From positions 1-64,000 of the forward strand of contig JAGVMA010000046.1 in assembly GCA_020054095.1 (NCBI GenBank): a stretch of 64,000 nucleotides of DNA. Direction: 5' to 3'. A program made the position numbers and the translations under genes. How positions within the stretch are numbered: the first letter of the stretch is position 1; each line of letters begins with the position of its first letter. Below, one piece after another: positions 52,521-61,639 of this stretch. The stretch comes from Bacteroidia bacterium. Its GTDB lineage: Bacteria > Bacteroidota > Bacteroidia > JADZBD01. A model generated the notes under the pieces. That model saw nothing but the letters and a program-made list of their open reading frames with translations. It made no database searches and was not told the DNA's origin.

Positions 52521-53034
52521 TTATTTTACTTCTCCGCTAAATGTTTTTTGGTACTCGTCCCAAGGTATTGTTTTGTGAGCATCTTCGGCAAAATAATGCA
52601 AAACCATTTCCATCGTTTTTGCATCCATATAACCGGGTATGGCCTGTATTACGCTTAAATCTTCATCTACTATTACCGTAGTGGGATACGATAATTTATT
52701 GCTCAATAAATAGGATGCCAATTTATGTGTACCCGCAGTTGCTGAGTAATTAGTTCCGTTAAACTTTACAGCTTCTTTGCCTTCGGCATTAAATTTTATG
52801 GCGTAATATTTTTCGTTGGTATATCTTACAATCTCTTTGTTTTTGTAGGTTGACGCATCTAATTTTTTGCACCATCCGCACCAGTCGGTATAAACATCAA
52901 TAATTATTTTTCTCGATTTTTTTTTTATTTTCTGTTTGTGCATCATCAAACGTAAGCCATTTAATTTCTTCGCCTTTTTTAAATGTAAAAGCGGTGGCAG
53001 AAATTACCAACAACAGAAGTGCTATCTTTTTCAT
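52521..53034 (-). pseudogene. Thioredoxin-like protein with a frameshift at a 10-A run
   Basis: The gene starts at ATG 53034 with a signal peptide (MKKIALLLLVISATAFTFKK) and continues WLTFDDAQTENKKK. It then meets ten consecutive A bases on the minus strand (T-run at 52917-52926). In the present frame it stops soon after (KIEKNNY). Shifting by one base restores the thioredoxin fold: SRKIIIDVYTDWCGWCKKLD, with a CGWC redox motif, and the frame runs to 52521. With nine A's the protein would be about 170 residues. It may be a pseudogene, a homopolymer sequencing error, or a slippage-controlled gene. The product would be a periplasmic thiol-disulfide protein. Confidence 0.75.
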
Positions 53035-53060
53035 GTTCGCGATAAAAAACTGAAATAAAA

Positions 53061-53498
53061 TTAAACAATTTTATGAAGCACTACCGAGTTTAATGCTGAA
53101 ACTAATTCGCCATTATCGGTAGTGAATTTGTACCTCCATTTAACGGCTGCATGTTTTTTTTCCGCATTAGGTTTTATGGATAGTACTTTTACCTGCGCAT
53201 GCACAGGCATATCGGCAAAAACGGGTTTCAGAAATTTCCAATCGTTTATTTCCAATCCACATATTACAGTTTTGCCAAAAAGCGGAATCCATTTGGTGCG
53301 ATGCACCAAGTTAAATACGTGCGGACCGCTGGCGATTAAATTTTTGAAAAAACTTTGTTTCGCTTTTTCTTTATCAGTATGGAATTCAAGAGGGTCGAAG
53401 GACTTGGCAAAATCAATAATTTCCTGTTCGCTTAAAACAGTTTCACCAAAATCGAAAACATCGCCTACTCTAAAAGTGTTTAAATCTAATGCGTGCAT
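53061..53498 (-). CDS. MaoC-like acyl-CoA dehydratase (hotdog fold)
   Basis: A 145-residue single hotdog domain. FRVGDVFDFGETVLSEQEII at the start and IIDFAKSFDPLEFHTDKEKA carry the (R)-hydratase Asp/His type motif (Asp-x4-His, FDPLEFH). FKNLIASGPHVFNLVHR follows. It probably adds water to, or removes it from, an acyl-CoA or acyl-thioester. The natural substrate is not known. It overlaps the upstream peptide transporter by one base (TAATG), so the link to peptide uptake may be positional only. It is a shorter relative of the hydratase half of paaZ at 12925. Confidence 0.85.
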   Translation of the reverse strand: MHALDLNTFRVGDVFDFGETVLSEQEIIDFAKSFDPLEFHTDKEKAKQSFFKNLIASGPHVFNLVHRTKWIPLFGKTVICGLEINDWKFLKPVFADMPVHAQVKVLSIKPNAEKKHAAVKWRYKFTTDNGELVSALNSVVLHKIV

Positions 53499-55069
53499 TA
53501 ATTAATACCGTGCATTTTCTTTTTCAGCATTTTGTTCAGCATTATCATCACTAATCCGGCACCCACAGGAATAAAAGTAAAGATGAGGAAGAAGATAGAA
53601 ATAGAATAGTGTTCAGAAATTTTGTCAATATAGCTTCCTGTTAATCCTGCCAAAAAATTTGCTATGAAAGTTGCCAAAAACCAAATACCAAACATCATAC
53701 CCACAAGGCGTGCCGGTGCAAGTTTACTTACATAGGACAAGCCAACGGGCGATACGCACAATTCGCCAAGTGTGTGAAATAGGTATGCAAGTATTAACCA
53801 CACCATGCTCACCGATGCAGTTTGAGCGCCTTGGGCTATGTCTCGTCCGCCATAAGCCAAAATGGCAAAACCTAAACCGAGTAATATTAAACCCATCCCA
53901 AATTTTATAGGGCCCGATGGATTGTATTTGCTTTCCCAAATTTTTGAAAATAGTGGAGCGCAAGCGATTATGAAGAATGAATTTAAAATGCCATACCACG
54001 ATGCAGGTATGGCGGCAACGTCTGCCTGAAATTCCTTTCTAAGCATCCAAATTGCAATGCCCCATATAATAACAAAGCTTGTTACAATTGAAATTACTGC
54101 TAATGGAAAATCTTTTACAATTGATTTGGCTAATGAGAATAAAACCCATGTAACAAGAATAAGAGGAACGACAGTTAAGAGCGTATTGAAAATCTTAAAT
54201 GTATTCGCCTGGCTCGATTCTAAAATATTGTTTGTGTAATCTTTTGCAAAAATAGTCATACTTCCTCCTGCTTGTTCAAAAGCCATCCAAAAGAAAATAG
54301 TGAAGAAGGAGAAAACGCTAATAACTATTAATCGGTCGCGAACAACATTGGCAGGTGTGTTATCTGATGCTGTGTTTGCCGAATCACTTTTTTTAGCATC
54401 GGGTGTGAGCCCTATATTCCCAAATATTTTTTGCCCGAAGCCAAACATTATTAAACCAAGCAACATGAAAATTCCGGCTAAACCAAAGCCATAACTCCAA
54501 CCAACTTTTTCGCCAATATAACCACACAGCAATATTCCCAAGAATGCACCTGCATTTATTCCCATGTAAAATATAGTGTAAGCAGCGTCTTTCTTTTCGC
54601 TTTTTCGTGAATATAGTTGCCCTACTATTGATGAAATATTTGGTTTAAAAGCACCGTTGCCAAGTATTAATAAACTTAATCCGAGGTAAAACGTTGCGGG
54701 TGTTTCAAGTGCCATTGATGCGTGACCAAGTGTCATTAAAAGCGCACCAAGCATTACTGCTTTGCGGTATCCTAAAACTCTATCAGCAAGCATACCCCCT
54801 AAAATTGGCGTGAGGTAAACCAGGCCCGTGTACCAAGCATATAAATACAATGCGTCCTCTCTGCTCCAAGCCCAGCCACCTGCCGATGCATCACTCACTA
54901 AAAATAAAACCAAAAGTGCACGCATGCCATAGTAGCTAAATCGCTCCCACATTTCAGTAAAAAACAATAAGAACAATCCGGAAGGATGACCTAAAATGTT
55001 ATGCTTCCAAATCATTTCTTTACTGTCATCAGTATTACTGTTTAAATCATTATCTAATACTTGGCTCAT
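53498..55069 (-). CDS. POT/PTR family peptide:proton symporter
   Basis: A 523-residue inner-membrane transporter with about 14 transmembrane segments. MWERFSYYGMRALLVLFLVS (the ExxERFxYYG motif) and KPNISSIVGQLYSRKSEKKD are POT signatures. It imports di- and tripeptides with protons. A dipeptidyl peptidase gene lies 36 bp upstream on the same strand, so secreted DPP-IV would release dipeptides that this carrier takes up. It overlaps the MaoC-like gene by one base. Length is within the family's range. Confidence 0.92.
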   Translation of the reverse strand: MSQVLDNDLNSNTDDSKEMIWKHNILGHPSGLFLLFFTEMWERFSYYGMRALLVLFLVSDASAGGWAWSREDALYLYAWYTGLVYLTPILGGMLADRVLGYRKAVMLGALLMTLGHASMALETPATFYLGLSLLILGNGAFKPNISSIVGQLYSRKSEKKDAAYTIFYMGINAGAFLGILLCGYIGEKVGWSYGFGLAGIFMLLGLIMFGFGQKIFGNIGLTPDAKKSDSANTASDNTPANVVRDRLIVISVFSFFTIFFWMAFEQAGGSMTIFAKDYTNNILESSQANTFKIFNTLLTVVPLILVTWVLFSLAKSIVKDFPLAVISIVTSFVIIWGIAIWMLRKEFQADVAAIPASWYGILNSFFIIACAPLFSKIWESKYNPSGPIKFGMGLILLGLGFAILAYGGRDIAQGAQTASVSMVWLILAYLFHTLGELCVSPVGLSYVSKLAPARLVGMMFGIWFLATFIANFLAGLTGSYIDKISEHYSISIFFLIFTFIPVGAGLVMIMLNKMLKKKMHGIN

Positions 55070-55105
55070 AGTTTATTTTTTAGTTAAAGCGAATATAAAA
55101 ATTGT

Positions 55106-57304
55106 TTACAGGTTGGCAATAATATAATCAGTCATCATGTTATATAAATGCAGGCGTGTATTGCCACCGCCTATGCCATGGTTTTTATTCGGGTAGTAAA
55201 ACGAATCGAATTTTTTATTTGCTTTTACTAATGCGGTTACCATGTCAACTGCATTTTGAAAATGAACATTGTCATCGGCAGTGCCGTGTATGAGTAAATA
55301 TTTCCCTTTTAATTTGCTTACATGATTGATTGGTGAGTTGTCGTCATATCCGCTGGAATTAGCTTGTGGCAAGCCCATGTAACGCTCGGTGTAAATGCTA
55401 TCGTAATAGCGCCAAGTAGTAACCGGTGCCACGGCAATTGCCATTTTAAAATAATCTGCCCCTTTAGTAATGCAAAGCGAACTCATGTAACCGCCATAGC
55501 TCCAGCCAAAAACTCCTATTCTGTTTTTGTCAACATAAGGCAAGTTGCCGAAATATTTTGCTGCTTCTATTTGGTCAATCACTTCGTTTTTTCCTAATTG
55601 CCCATAAGTGCAATGCTTAAATTTTTTGCCGCGTTGTCCCGTTCCGCGGTTATCAACCGAAACCACTATGTAGCCCTTTTGTGCCAATAGCTGATGCCAC
55701 ATGTAATTTATTCCTTCCCACGTGTTGTCAACAGTATTATTACCCGGCCCGCCATAAATGGTAAAGAAAACAGGGTATTTTTTATTTGCATCAAAATTGG
55801 CAGGTTTTATCATCCAGGCATTAAGCATCACATCGCCTTCGGTTTTTATTTGCATAAATTCTTTTTTGCCAAGTGCGTATCCGCCTAATTTTTCTACTAG
55901 CTCTTTATTATCATCCAGCACTTTTATTTTTTTGCCATCGGCCGTGTGCAGCGTAACCATAGTGGGTGTATTGGCATCGCTTTGCGAAAGAATATAGTAT
56001 TTGTAACCGGCACTAAAATCGGCACTGCTTTGTCCTTTTTTTGTGCTAAGCATTTTCATGTTGCTGCCATCTAATTTTATTGAATACACTTCGCGCTCGG
56101 TAGCATTAATGGCTGCCGCTTGAAAGTAAATAAGTCCTTTTTTCTCATCCACACCATATAACTCGGTTACTTCCCATTCGCCTTTTGTAATTTGGTTTAC
56201 TTGCTTTCCGTTCATATCCATAAGGTAATAGTGCATCCAGCCTTCTTTTTCGCTGCACCATATAAATTGTTTTCCGTTTTCCAGAAAATACAAATCATCA
56301 TTTATTTCAATGTACGTGTCGCTTGTTTCGGTATAAATGGTGTTTACCATATCGGCACCGGTTTTAGTAAAATCGGCAAGCATTAGTTCTAATTTATTTT
56401 GCAATCGGTTCATTCGTTGCACCGATAATACATTAGAATTAGTTGTCCATTTAAAACGAGGAATATATTCCGAAACACCTTTTACGTTAAGCACATTAAT
56501 ACTCTTTTTTGCTTTCACATCGTACACCATCAGTGTAACATCCGAATTATCTTCACCCGCTTTTGGGTATTTGTATTTATTATCGTTAGGATAAAGTTCA
56601 CCGTAAGTTTGAAAATTAAATTCTTTCACCGCAGTTTCATCAAAACGGTAATAGGCGAGGCGAGAGCCATCGGCCGACCATTCGTAACCAATGGCCATTG
56701 TAAATTCCTCTTCATATACCCAATCAACAGCGCCATTTATAATGCTATTGTTTTTTCCATCAAAACTAATTTGCGTTTCGGTGCCCGATATTAAATCCTT
56801 AAAAAACAAATTGTTTTCGCGCACAAATGATACTTTGCTGCCATCGGGCGAAAAGCGCGCATAACTTTGTTTGCCGCTGGCCGATAGTTCGGTAATTTTT
56901 TTGGTAGCAATATCAATAATGTAATAACTCTCTCGGGTTGAGTGGCGGTAAATTTGCTCCGTTCCGTTCCATATCAATAATTGTTTTTCATCCGGACTAA
57001 ACAGGTAACCCTCAATGGTAATTGGCACAGCTTTTCTGTTAGGCGCTGTGGGCACCAGTTCGGCACCTTTAAGTATAACGCCCAGCTCTTTAAATGTTTT
57101 GTATTCATATTTCACTATTTCGCCATAATTATCGTTGTATTGCAGTTGTGTAAAATGTTCGCCATTGTTCATGGAAGTAGGTGCCGAGAAATACGAACCT
57201 GCAAAATCGTAGGTTTTCCATAACGATTCCATGCTTATTTCCTTTACCTGCTTTTGTGCGAATACACTTGTTGAAATCAGTACTGATAAAATGATTTTTT
57301 TCAT
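55106..57304 (-). CDS. S9 family dipeptidyl peptidase IV, secreted
   Basis: A 732-residue exported serine peptidase that removes Xaa-Pro dipeptides from peptide N-termini. From the ATG at 57304 the signal peptide is MKKIILSVLISTSVFAQ; the longer upstream frame lacks it and would overlap the glcD-like gene. An N-terminal beta-propeller (about 40-480, DPPIV_N) includes the substrate-docking EE pair in VYEEEFTMAIGYEW. The alpha/beta hydrolase domain has Ser602 (GWSYGGYMS), Asp677 (GTADDNVHF) and His709 (KNHGIGGG). It leads an operon with the peptide transporter and a MaoC-like gene. Confidence 0.94.
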   Translation of the reverse strand: MKKIILSVLISTSVFAQKQVKEISMESLWKTYDFAGSYFSAPTSMNNGEHFTQLQYNDNYGEIVKYEYKTFKELGVILKGAELVPTAPNRKAVPITIEGYLFSPDEKQLLIWNGTEQIYRHSTRESYYIIDIATKKITELSASGKQSYARFSPDGSKVSFVRENNLFFKDLISGTETQISFDGKNNSIINGAVDWVYEEEFTMAIGYEWSADGSRLAYYRFDETAVKEFNFQTYGELYPNDNKYKYPKAGEDNSDVTLMVYDVKAKKSINVLNVKGVSEYIPRFKWTTNSNVLSVQRMNRLQNKLELMLADFTKTGADMVNTIYTETSDTYIEINDDLYFLENGKQFIWCSEKEGWMHYYLMDMNGKQVNQITKGEWEVTELYGVDEKKGLIYFQAAAINATEREVYSIKLDGSNMKMLSTKKGQSSADFSAGYKYYILSQSDANTPTMVTLHTADGKKIKVLDDNKELVEKLGGYALGKKEFMQIKTEGDVMLNAWMIKPANFDANKKYPVFFTIYGGPGNNTVDNTWEGINYMWHQLLAQKGYIVVSVDNRGTGQRGKKFKHCTYGQLGKNEVIDQIEAAKYFGNLPYVDKNRIGVFGWSYGGYMSSLCITKGADYFKMAIAVAPVTTWRYYDSIYTERYMGLPQANSSGYDDNSPINHVSKLKGKYLLIHGTADDNVHFQNAVDMVTALVKANKKFDSFYYPNKNHGIGGGNTRLHLYNMMTDYIIANL

Positions 57305-57422
57305 GATATGCTTCTTTTTGCTTTGTTTAATTTTGATGTGTGAAGATATAAAAATACAATGCACCACTGTTACTTGAATTATGAATGGTGAATTATAAAT
57401 TGTGAGTGGCAAAATTCTCTTT

Positions 57423-58823
57423 ATGAACTATAATAGTATTACAAAAGCCGACATTGATTTTTTTATAAAAACGCTTGGCGAGCAATATGTTTTTGCGGAT
57501 AACGAAACACTTAAAAACTATTCGCACGATGAAACCGAAGATTTATCGTACCTGCCCGAGCTGGTACTAAAGCCACTAACAGCACAAGAAATTTCCGCAA
57601 TACTAAGGTATTGCAACACACGATTAATACCCGTAACACCACGCGGAGCAGGCACAGGCCTTAGCGGTGCAGCTTTACCTATTCATAAAGGTGTGTTGCT
57701 TTCCGTTGAGCGCATGAATGCAATTTTGCAAATAGACGAGCGCAATTTGCAAGCTACTGTGGAGCCGGGCGTTATCAACGAAGTTTTTCAGCAAGCAGTA
57801 AAAGAAAAAAAATTGTTTTATCCTCCAGACCCTGCCAGCAAGGGCTCCTGCTTTTTGGGTGGCAACATTGCACTATCATCGGGCGGACCAAAAGCTGTGA
57901 AATACGGCACCACTAAAGATTATGTTTTAAACTTAGAAATGGTGTTGCCCACAGGCGAAATAATTTGGACAGGTGCCAATGTTTTAAAAAACTCTACCGG
58001 ATTTAACCTCACCCAATTAGTAGTAGGCAGCGAGGGTTTGCTGGGTGTGGTAACAAAAATTGTTTTCAGGTTAATACCACTGCCGCAACATACCGTGGTG
58101 ATGCTCGTACCATTTTTCTCGGCCGAAAAAGCGTGCGAAAGCGTGGCAGCGGTTTTTAGAGCCGGTATCACGCCCAGTGGTATGGAATTTATGGAACGCG
58201 ATGCCATTGACTGGGCACTGAGATATGTGAGCAATGTTACCATTGATATTAAACAAAACCATGCAGCACATTTGCTGATAGAATTAGACGGCAATAATGC
58301 AGAAACACTGATGCTCGAAGCAGAACAAATTGCAACCATTATGCAAGCGCACGATGCTGATGAAATTTTATTTGCCGATACCGATGAACAAAAAAACAAC
58401 CTGTGGCGCATGAGGCGTGGAGTGGGTGAGGCAGTAAAAGCACATTCTGTTTACAAAGAAGAAGATACCGTGGTGCCCCGTGCCGAATTGCCTGCATTAC
58501 TAAAAGGAGTAAAAGAAATAGGCGCACGTTACGGATTTAAATCAGTGTGTTATGGCCATGCTGGCGATGGCAACCTGCACGTAAACATTATAAAAGCCAA
58601 TATGCCCGATGAAAAATGGAACAACGAACTTACACACGGCATTACCGAAATTTTCGAGCTCTGCAAAAAATTAGGCGGCACCATTTCCGGTGAACACGGC
58701 ATAGGGCTGGTGCAAAAGCAATACATGCCCATCATGTTTACGCCTCATTTAATACAATTGCAAAAACAAATTAAAGCCGCCTTTGATCCTAATACTATTA
58801 TGAACCCTGGCAAGATGTTTTAA
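57423..58823 (+). CDS. FAD-binding oxidase, glycolate/D-lactate oxidase GlcD type
   Basis: A 466-residue flavoprotein from the ATG at 57423; a GTG seven codons upstream is possible but not favoured. The FAD_binding_4 domain (about 40-215) has TPRGAGTGLSGAALPI for FAD contact. The FAD-oxidase C domain ends YGHAGDGNLHVNI and GTISGEHGIGLVQKQYMPIM, with the conserved GEHG histidine, and NPGKMF. The family oxidises 2-hydroxy acids (glycolate or D-lactate) to keto acids and passes electrons on. No glcE or glcF genes are adjacent, so a single-subunit D-lactate dehydrogenase is an alternative. Divergent from the DPP-IV gene. Confidence 0.9.
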   Translation: MNYNSITKADIDFFIKTLGEQYVFADNETLKNYSHDETEDLSYLPELVLKPLTAQEISAILRYCNTRLIPVTPRGAGTGLSGAALPIHKGVLLSVERMNAILQIDERNLQATVEPGVINEVFQQAVKEKKLFYPPDPASKGSCFLGGNIALSSGGPKAVKYGTTKDYVLNLEMVLPTGEIIWTGANVLKNSTGFNLTQLVVGSEGLLGVVTKIVFRLIPLPQHTVVMLVPFFSAEKACESVAAVFRAGITPSGMEFMERDAIDWALRYVSNVTIDIKQNHAAHLLIELDGNNAETLMLEAEQIATIMQAHDADEILFADTDEQKNNLWRMRRGVGEAVKAHSVYKEEDTVVPRAELPALLKGVKEIGARYGFKSVCYGHAGDGNLHVNIIKANMPDEKWNNELTHGITEIFELCKKLGGTISGEHGIGLVQKQYMPIMFTPHLIQLQKQIKAAFDPNTIMNPGKMF

Positions 58824-59136
58824 GTTGTGATTGTGCTGCGCGTCATTGTGCACATAGCCCCGAAGCATTGGGAGAAGTGTTATTAGTTGTAAATTAATGT
58901 TGTTGCTATGCTGAGCTAAGCTAAGCATCTTTTTGTGTTAGCGCAGCAAAATTGTTTTGTGAGAGCGGTTCGCTTAGCTCAGCATCACATTTTTTTATTC
59001 GCGACATGATGAAATAAATTTCAAAAACAAAAGCGCTTAAAACGTAAAAAAACGATTCTCTTTTTCAAAAGAATCGTTTTTTTATGAATTAATTTTATTT
59101 TTTAGGGTTGTGCACGGTTCCCCTTGTTAGGTGTCG
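58824..59136. repeat. Noncoding interval with an inverted repeat
   Basis: The 313-base interval between two convergent genes. A perfect 14-bp inverted repeat pairs ATGCTGAGCTAAGC (58908-58921) with GCTTAGCTCAGCAT (58972-58985), 50 bases apart. Direct repetition of GCTAAGC occurs inside the left arm. The loop contains TTAGCGCAGC and GAGCGG but no open frame. It may be a REP-like or mobile-element end, or a structured RNA; no match was recognised. The bidirectional terminator at 59046-59083 lies downstream in the same interval. Confidence 0.65.
59046..59083. terminator. Symmetric bidirectional intrinsic terminator
   Basis: A perfect 14-bp stem pairs AAAAAAACGATTCT (59046-59059) with AGAATCGTTTTTTT (59070-59083) across 10 bases. 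The A-run and T-run lie at the ends of the arms, so it can terminate transcription from both directions. It lies between the GlcD-type oxidase and the convergent hydroxylase gene. Confidence 0.9.
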
Positions 59137-60384
59137 TTATTTTGCTCTGTAATAAGTTTCGGTCGTACCAAAAAGTGTTATGCCGTGATACCCTGTTATT
59201 TCTAATGTGTTTATGTCTTTCATTTTCACATAACAGCTTGCTGAATGGGCCATATTCGGTAGTTTTACCTCTCCATTATTCCACTCGATATCACTTTTGT
59301 CAAACTCTAAACCCCAGATAATTATTTTGCCAATTTGATTTTTGTCGGTTGCATTGATAATTTTTGCGGAATATGTTTTGTCTTTCTTGAATACTAAAAC
59401 GGTCATTGAAGATTTAGTGCTTGTCCATTTTCCAATAATATCATCAGCACTTGTTTGGGAAAATGCCTTTGATGTAAAATTAACGAAGAGCATTATTACA
59501 CCTATTAATTTTGCTGTTTTTTGTAATTTAGTACTAAAAGGGTATTGAGCTTGTTTTATATAGGTTTTCGGAAAGTTTGGTTCTTCCTTTATTCCTATTT
59601 CGCCAATGTCATCACGGCTCATTATTTCTTTACTATCGTAATTAGTCTTAAAAATTCTGTCCCAAATGGTAAGCCATGCACCAAAATTTACTTGTGCATC
59701 CTTATAGTCCGCTCTATGATGCCATCTATGTAATTCTGCTACACAGAAAAACTTTTTTAACACACCTGCTTTGTAGTCTAAATTAGTGTGTTGCATCATC
59801 ATATTGATTGCTAACAGGGCTAATGCTGCTACAACCACCTGCTGTGGCGAACCAATAATCATACAAATCAAAATGCCCGGTAAGCCTTCTAATATTTGAT
59901 GTAAGGCGTGGCGTTTTTCTCCATTCAAAAAGTAGAGCCTTTCAGAACTGTGATGTATAGCGTGCAATTTCCAAAGCCATTCGTATTTATGACTTTGCCA
60001 ATGCACAAAAAACAGAAAGAAATCAATGATAATTAAAGCAATAATTACTTGTACTCCAAAGGGTAAGTTTACAGGAAACCAATTGAAGAAGTGTAAGTAC
60101 GTTGCCAACCAGACAAAGCCAATTTGTGCAATTGTTTTTATTGTATAGTTGATTATGTAATAGGTCAAGTCTAAATTCCAGTCATTACCATTCAACCAAT
60201 CTTTCTCAAATGGTAAAACTTTTTCAAGCAAAAGTATAATTAAGCCGTAAAAAAATATTACAGGAATTGTTGCCAAATATTGATTTAGCCCACTTTCCAT
60301 TCCCCATAAAATGAGTAGCCAAGCCGACAGCATATACAAAGGGTAAATACTGTACTGAAATGCGGTTTTTGTTGTTGCAGTCAT
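59137..60384 (-). CDS. Fatty acid hydroxylase / sterol desaturase fused to DUF2147
   Basis: A 415-residue protein of two unrelated parts. Residues 1-285 form an integral membrane di-iron hydroxylase with several transmembrane helices and the histidine clusters HWQSH (128-132), HAIHH (141-145) and HRWHH (219-223), which would hydroxylate or desaturate a lipid. Residues 292-310 (KLIGVIMLFVNFTSKAFSQ) look like an internal signal peptide. They are followed by a DUF2147 lipocalin-like domain (about 313-415, DIIGKWTSTKSSMTVLVF). The second part reads like a normal secreted DUF2147 protein, so the gene is probably a fusion of two once-separate genes. It is downstream of an AraC regulator on the same strand. 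Confidence 0.85.
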   Translation of the reverse strand: MTATTKTAFQYSIYPLYMLSAWLLILWGMESGLNQYLATIPVIFFYGLIILLLEKVLPFEKDWLNGNDWNLDLTYYIINYTIKTIAQIGFVWLATYLHFFNWFPVNLPFGVQVIIALIIIDFFLFFVHWQSHKYEWLWKLHAIHHSSERLYFLNGEKRHALHQILEGLPGILICMIIGSPQQVVVAALALLAINMMMQHTNLDYKAGVLKKFFCVAELHRWHHRADYKDAQVNFGAWLTIWDRIFKTNYDSKEIMSRDDIGEIGIKEEPNFPKTYIKQAQYPFSTKLQKTAKLIGVIMLFVNFTSKAFSQTSADDIIGKWTSTKSSMTVLVFKKDKTYSAKIINATDKNQIGKIIIWGLEFDKSDIEWNNGEVKLPNMAHSASCYVKMKDINTLEITGYHGITLFGTTETYYRAK

Positions 60385-60446
60385 ATTTTTTTTGTTTTAT
60401 GATGCAAAAATGTAAAACTTCACACTGCCAAACTTGTATAAACTTG

Positions 60447-61199
60447 CTATTCTTTTAAAACTGCTGATGGTGTTATGCCAAACATTTCCTGAAACACCTT
60501 GTTGAAGTGTGGCAAGTCGGAAAAGCCGCCATCGTATGATGCAGATGTTAATGAATTTCCTTCCATTATTGATTGAATTGTTTTTTGCATTCTAAGCCAT
60601 AAAACATATCTTCTGAATGGAATACCGACTTGTGTTTTAAACAAATGAGCATACCTGCTCTCTGATAAAAAAATGGATTCAGCAATTTTTTTGATACTTA
60701 TATCTTTATTCAAGTTGTCGGAAATAAACTGAAAACTTTTTGTAATCCGATAGTCTGTTTTATTCTCAATATGGCTTTTGCGTGTGAGTTGCTGCACAAG
60801 ACTACTAATAGTTTCAAATAAATTATTATTATCCACATCTATCCACTGCTGTATAGATGGAAATGAAATCTTTTTATTTATTGCTAAGTCAGTAATTATG
60901 AGTGACGACAATTCAAATTCATTTTCGAGAAAGTTGGAAAGGTGATGAAACGGGTCGAGATAAATAAAAACTTGAAAATCGCCAGGGCTGCTGATAAATT
61001 GATGTTCAATATTTTTGGGTATAATAGCAAAAGTACAATCTGTATAAGATTTTTCATTTGTTATAATTTGAAATGACTTGTCAAATGAAAGAGCTATTTC
61101 TAAAGCGTAATGTCTATGCAGATTTGTCTTGATGCCATTTCCAATGTACACCGCAAGTCCATCTTTGAATTTTAGTTTATGTTCAAGTGTCTGTTTCAT
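60447..61199 (-). CDS. AraC family transcriptional regulator
   Basis: A 250-residue regulator. The N-terminal cupin-like ligand domain (about 1-140) begins MKQTLEHKLKFKDGLAVYIG. The C-terminal AraC double helix-turn-helix (about 150-250) has FLSESRYAHLFKTQVGIPFR and SYDGGFSDLPHFNKVFQEMF followed by GITPSAVLKE. The fused hydroxylase gene starts 62 bases downstream on the same strand and is the obvious candidate target. The effector is unknown. The pair is bounded by a decayed IS on one side and a terminator on the other, so it may be an acquired accessory unit. Confidence 0.9.
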   Translation of the reverse strand: MKQTLEHKLKFKDGLAVYIGNGIKTNLHRHYALEIALSFDKSFQIITNEKSYTDCTFAIIPKNIEHQFISSPGDFQVFIYLDPFHHLSNFLENEFELSSLIITDLAINKKISFPSIQQWIDVDNNNLFETISSLVQQLTRKSHIENKTDYRITKSFQFISDNLNKDISIKKIAESIFLSESRYAHLFKTQVGIPFRRYVLWLRMQKTIQSIMEGNSLTSASYDGGFSDLPHFNKVFQEMFGITPSAVLKE

Positions 61200-61639
61200 A
61201 ATGGCACATAACGCTTTTAGTTTCGTTTTTAAATCAATACTTTACGAAACCGAGATATAAATTAGTCGGGCGAATTTATCAATTTGTTTTTTGATACGAT
61301 TGAGGACAGCGAGTTTTCTTTTTGCTCAACAAACGAATATTCTGTTGGTGGTTTGTAAGGCATTTTTTTATCACCATGTTGCATATAATGATGGCAAGTT
61401 TGTGGCAGTTGCGCCTACAGCAACAGTTATGCCTTTTCTGAAGGCAACTCGTTTGAAGAAGTTGGACAGTTGTAAGTCTTTTCACTATTACTTCTTCAGC
61501 AAATAGTTTTATACCTATTCGTTTCTTGCTAAAATCTTTGTATTGCTGTAAAAGCAGAAAAAATAAGAGAATTGATTTTAAGGATATTCTATAAAGACTT
61601 AGAAAATTTTGAGCCCACATTAGTCAAGCGACTTACCAT
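61200..61639. other. Degenerate interval upstream of the IS relic
   Basis: 440 bases with only interrupted frames in all directions; frames of up to 113 codons exist but have no family resemblance and overlap each other. It may hold the ends or neighbours of the decayed IS5-like element that follows. No promoter matching TAnnTTTG was found before the AraC gene. Confidence 0.5.

Noticed and set aside
52521-52949. A complete cytosolic thioredoxin starting at 52949
   Set aside because: That frame lacks the signal peptide, which is present just upstream in a shifted frame across a run of ten A bases, so the gene is treated as one frameshifted gene.
53061-53498. MaoC-like gene as part of a phenylacetate pathway with paaZ
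   Set aside because: It is 38 kb from paaZ and sits in a peptide-uptake operon; no other paa gene is in the window.
61279-61620. Minus-strand 113-codon frame and opposing plus-strand frame
   Set aside because: Both are hydrophobic or low in information and sit in a degenerate zone beside an IS relic. No family resemblance was seen.
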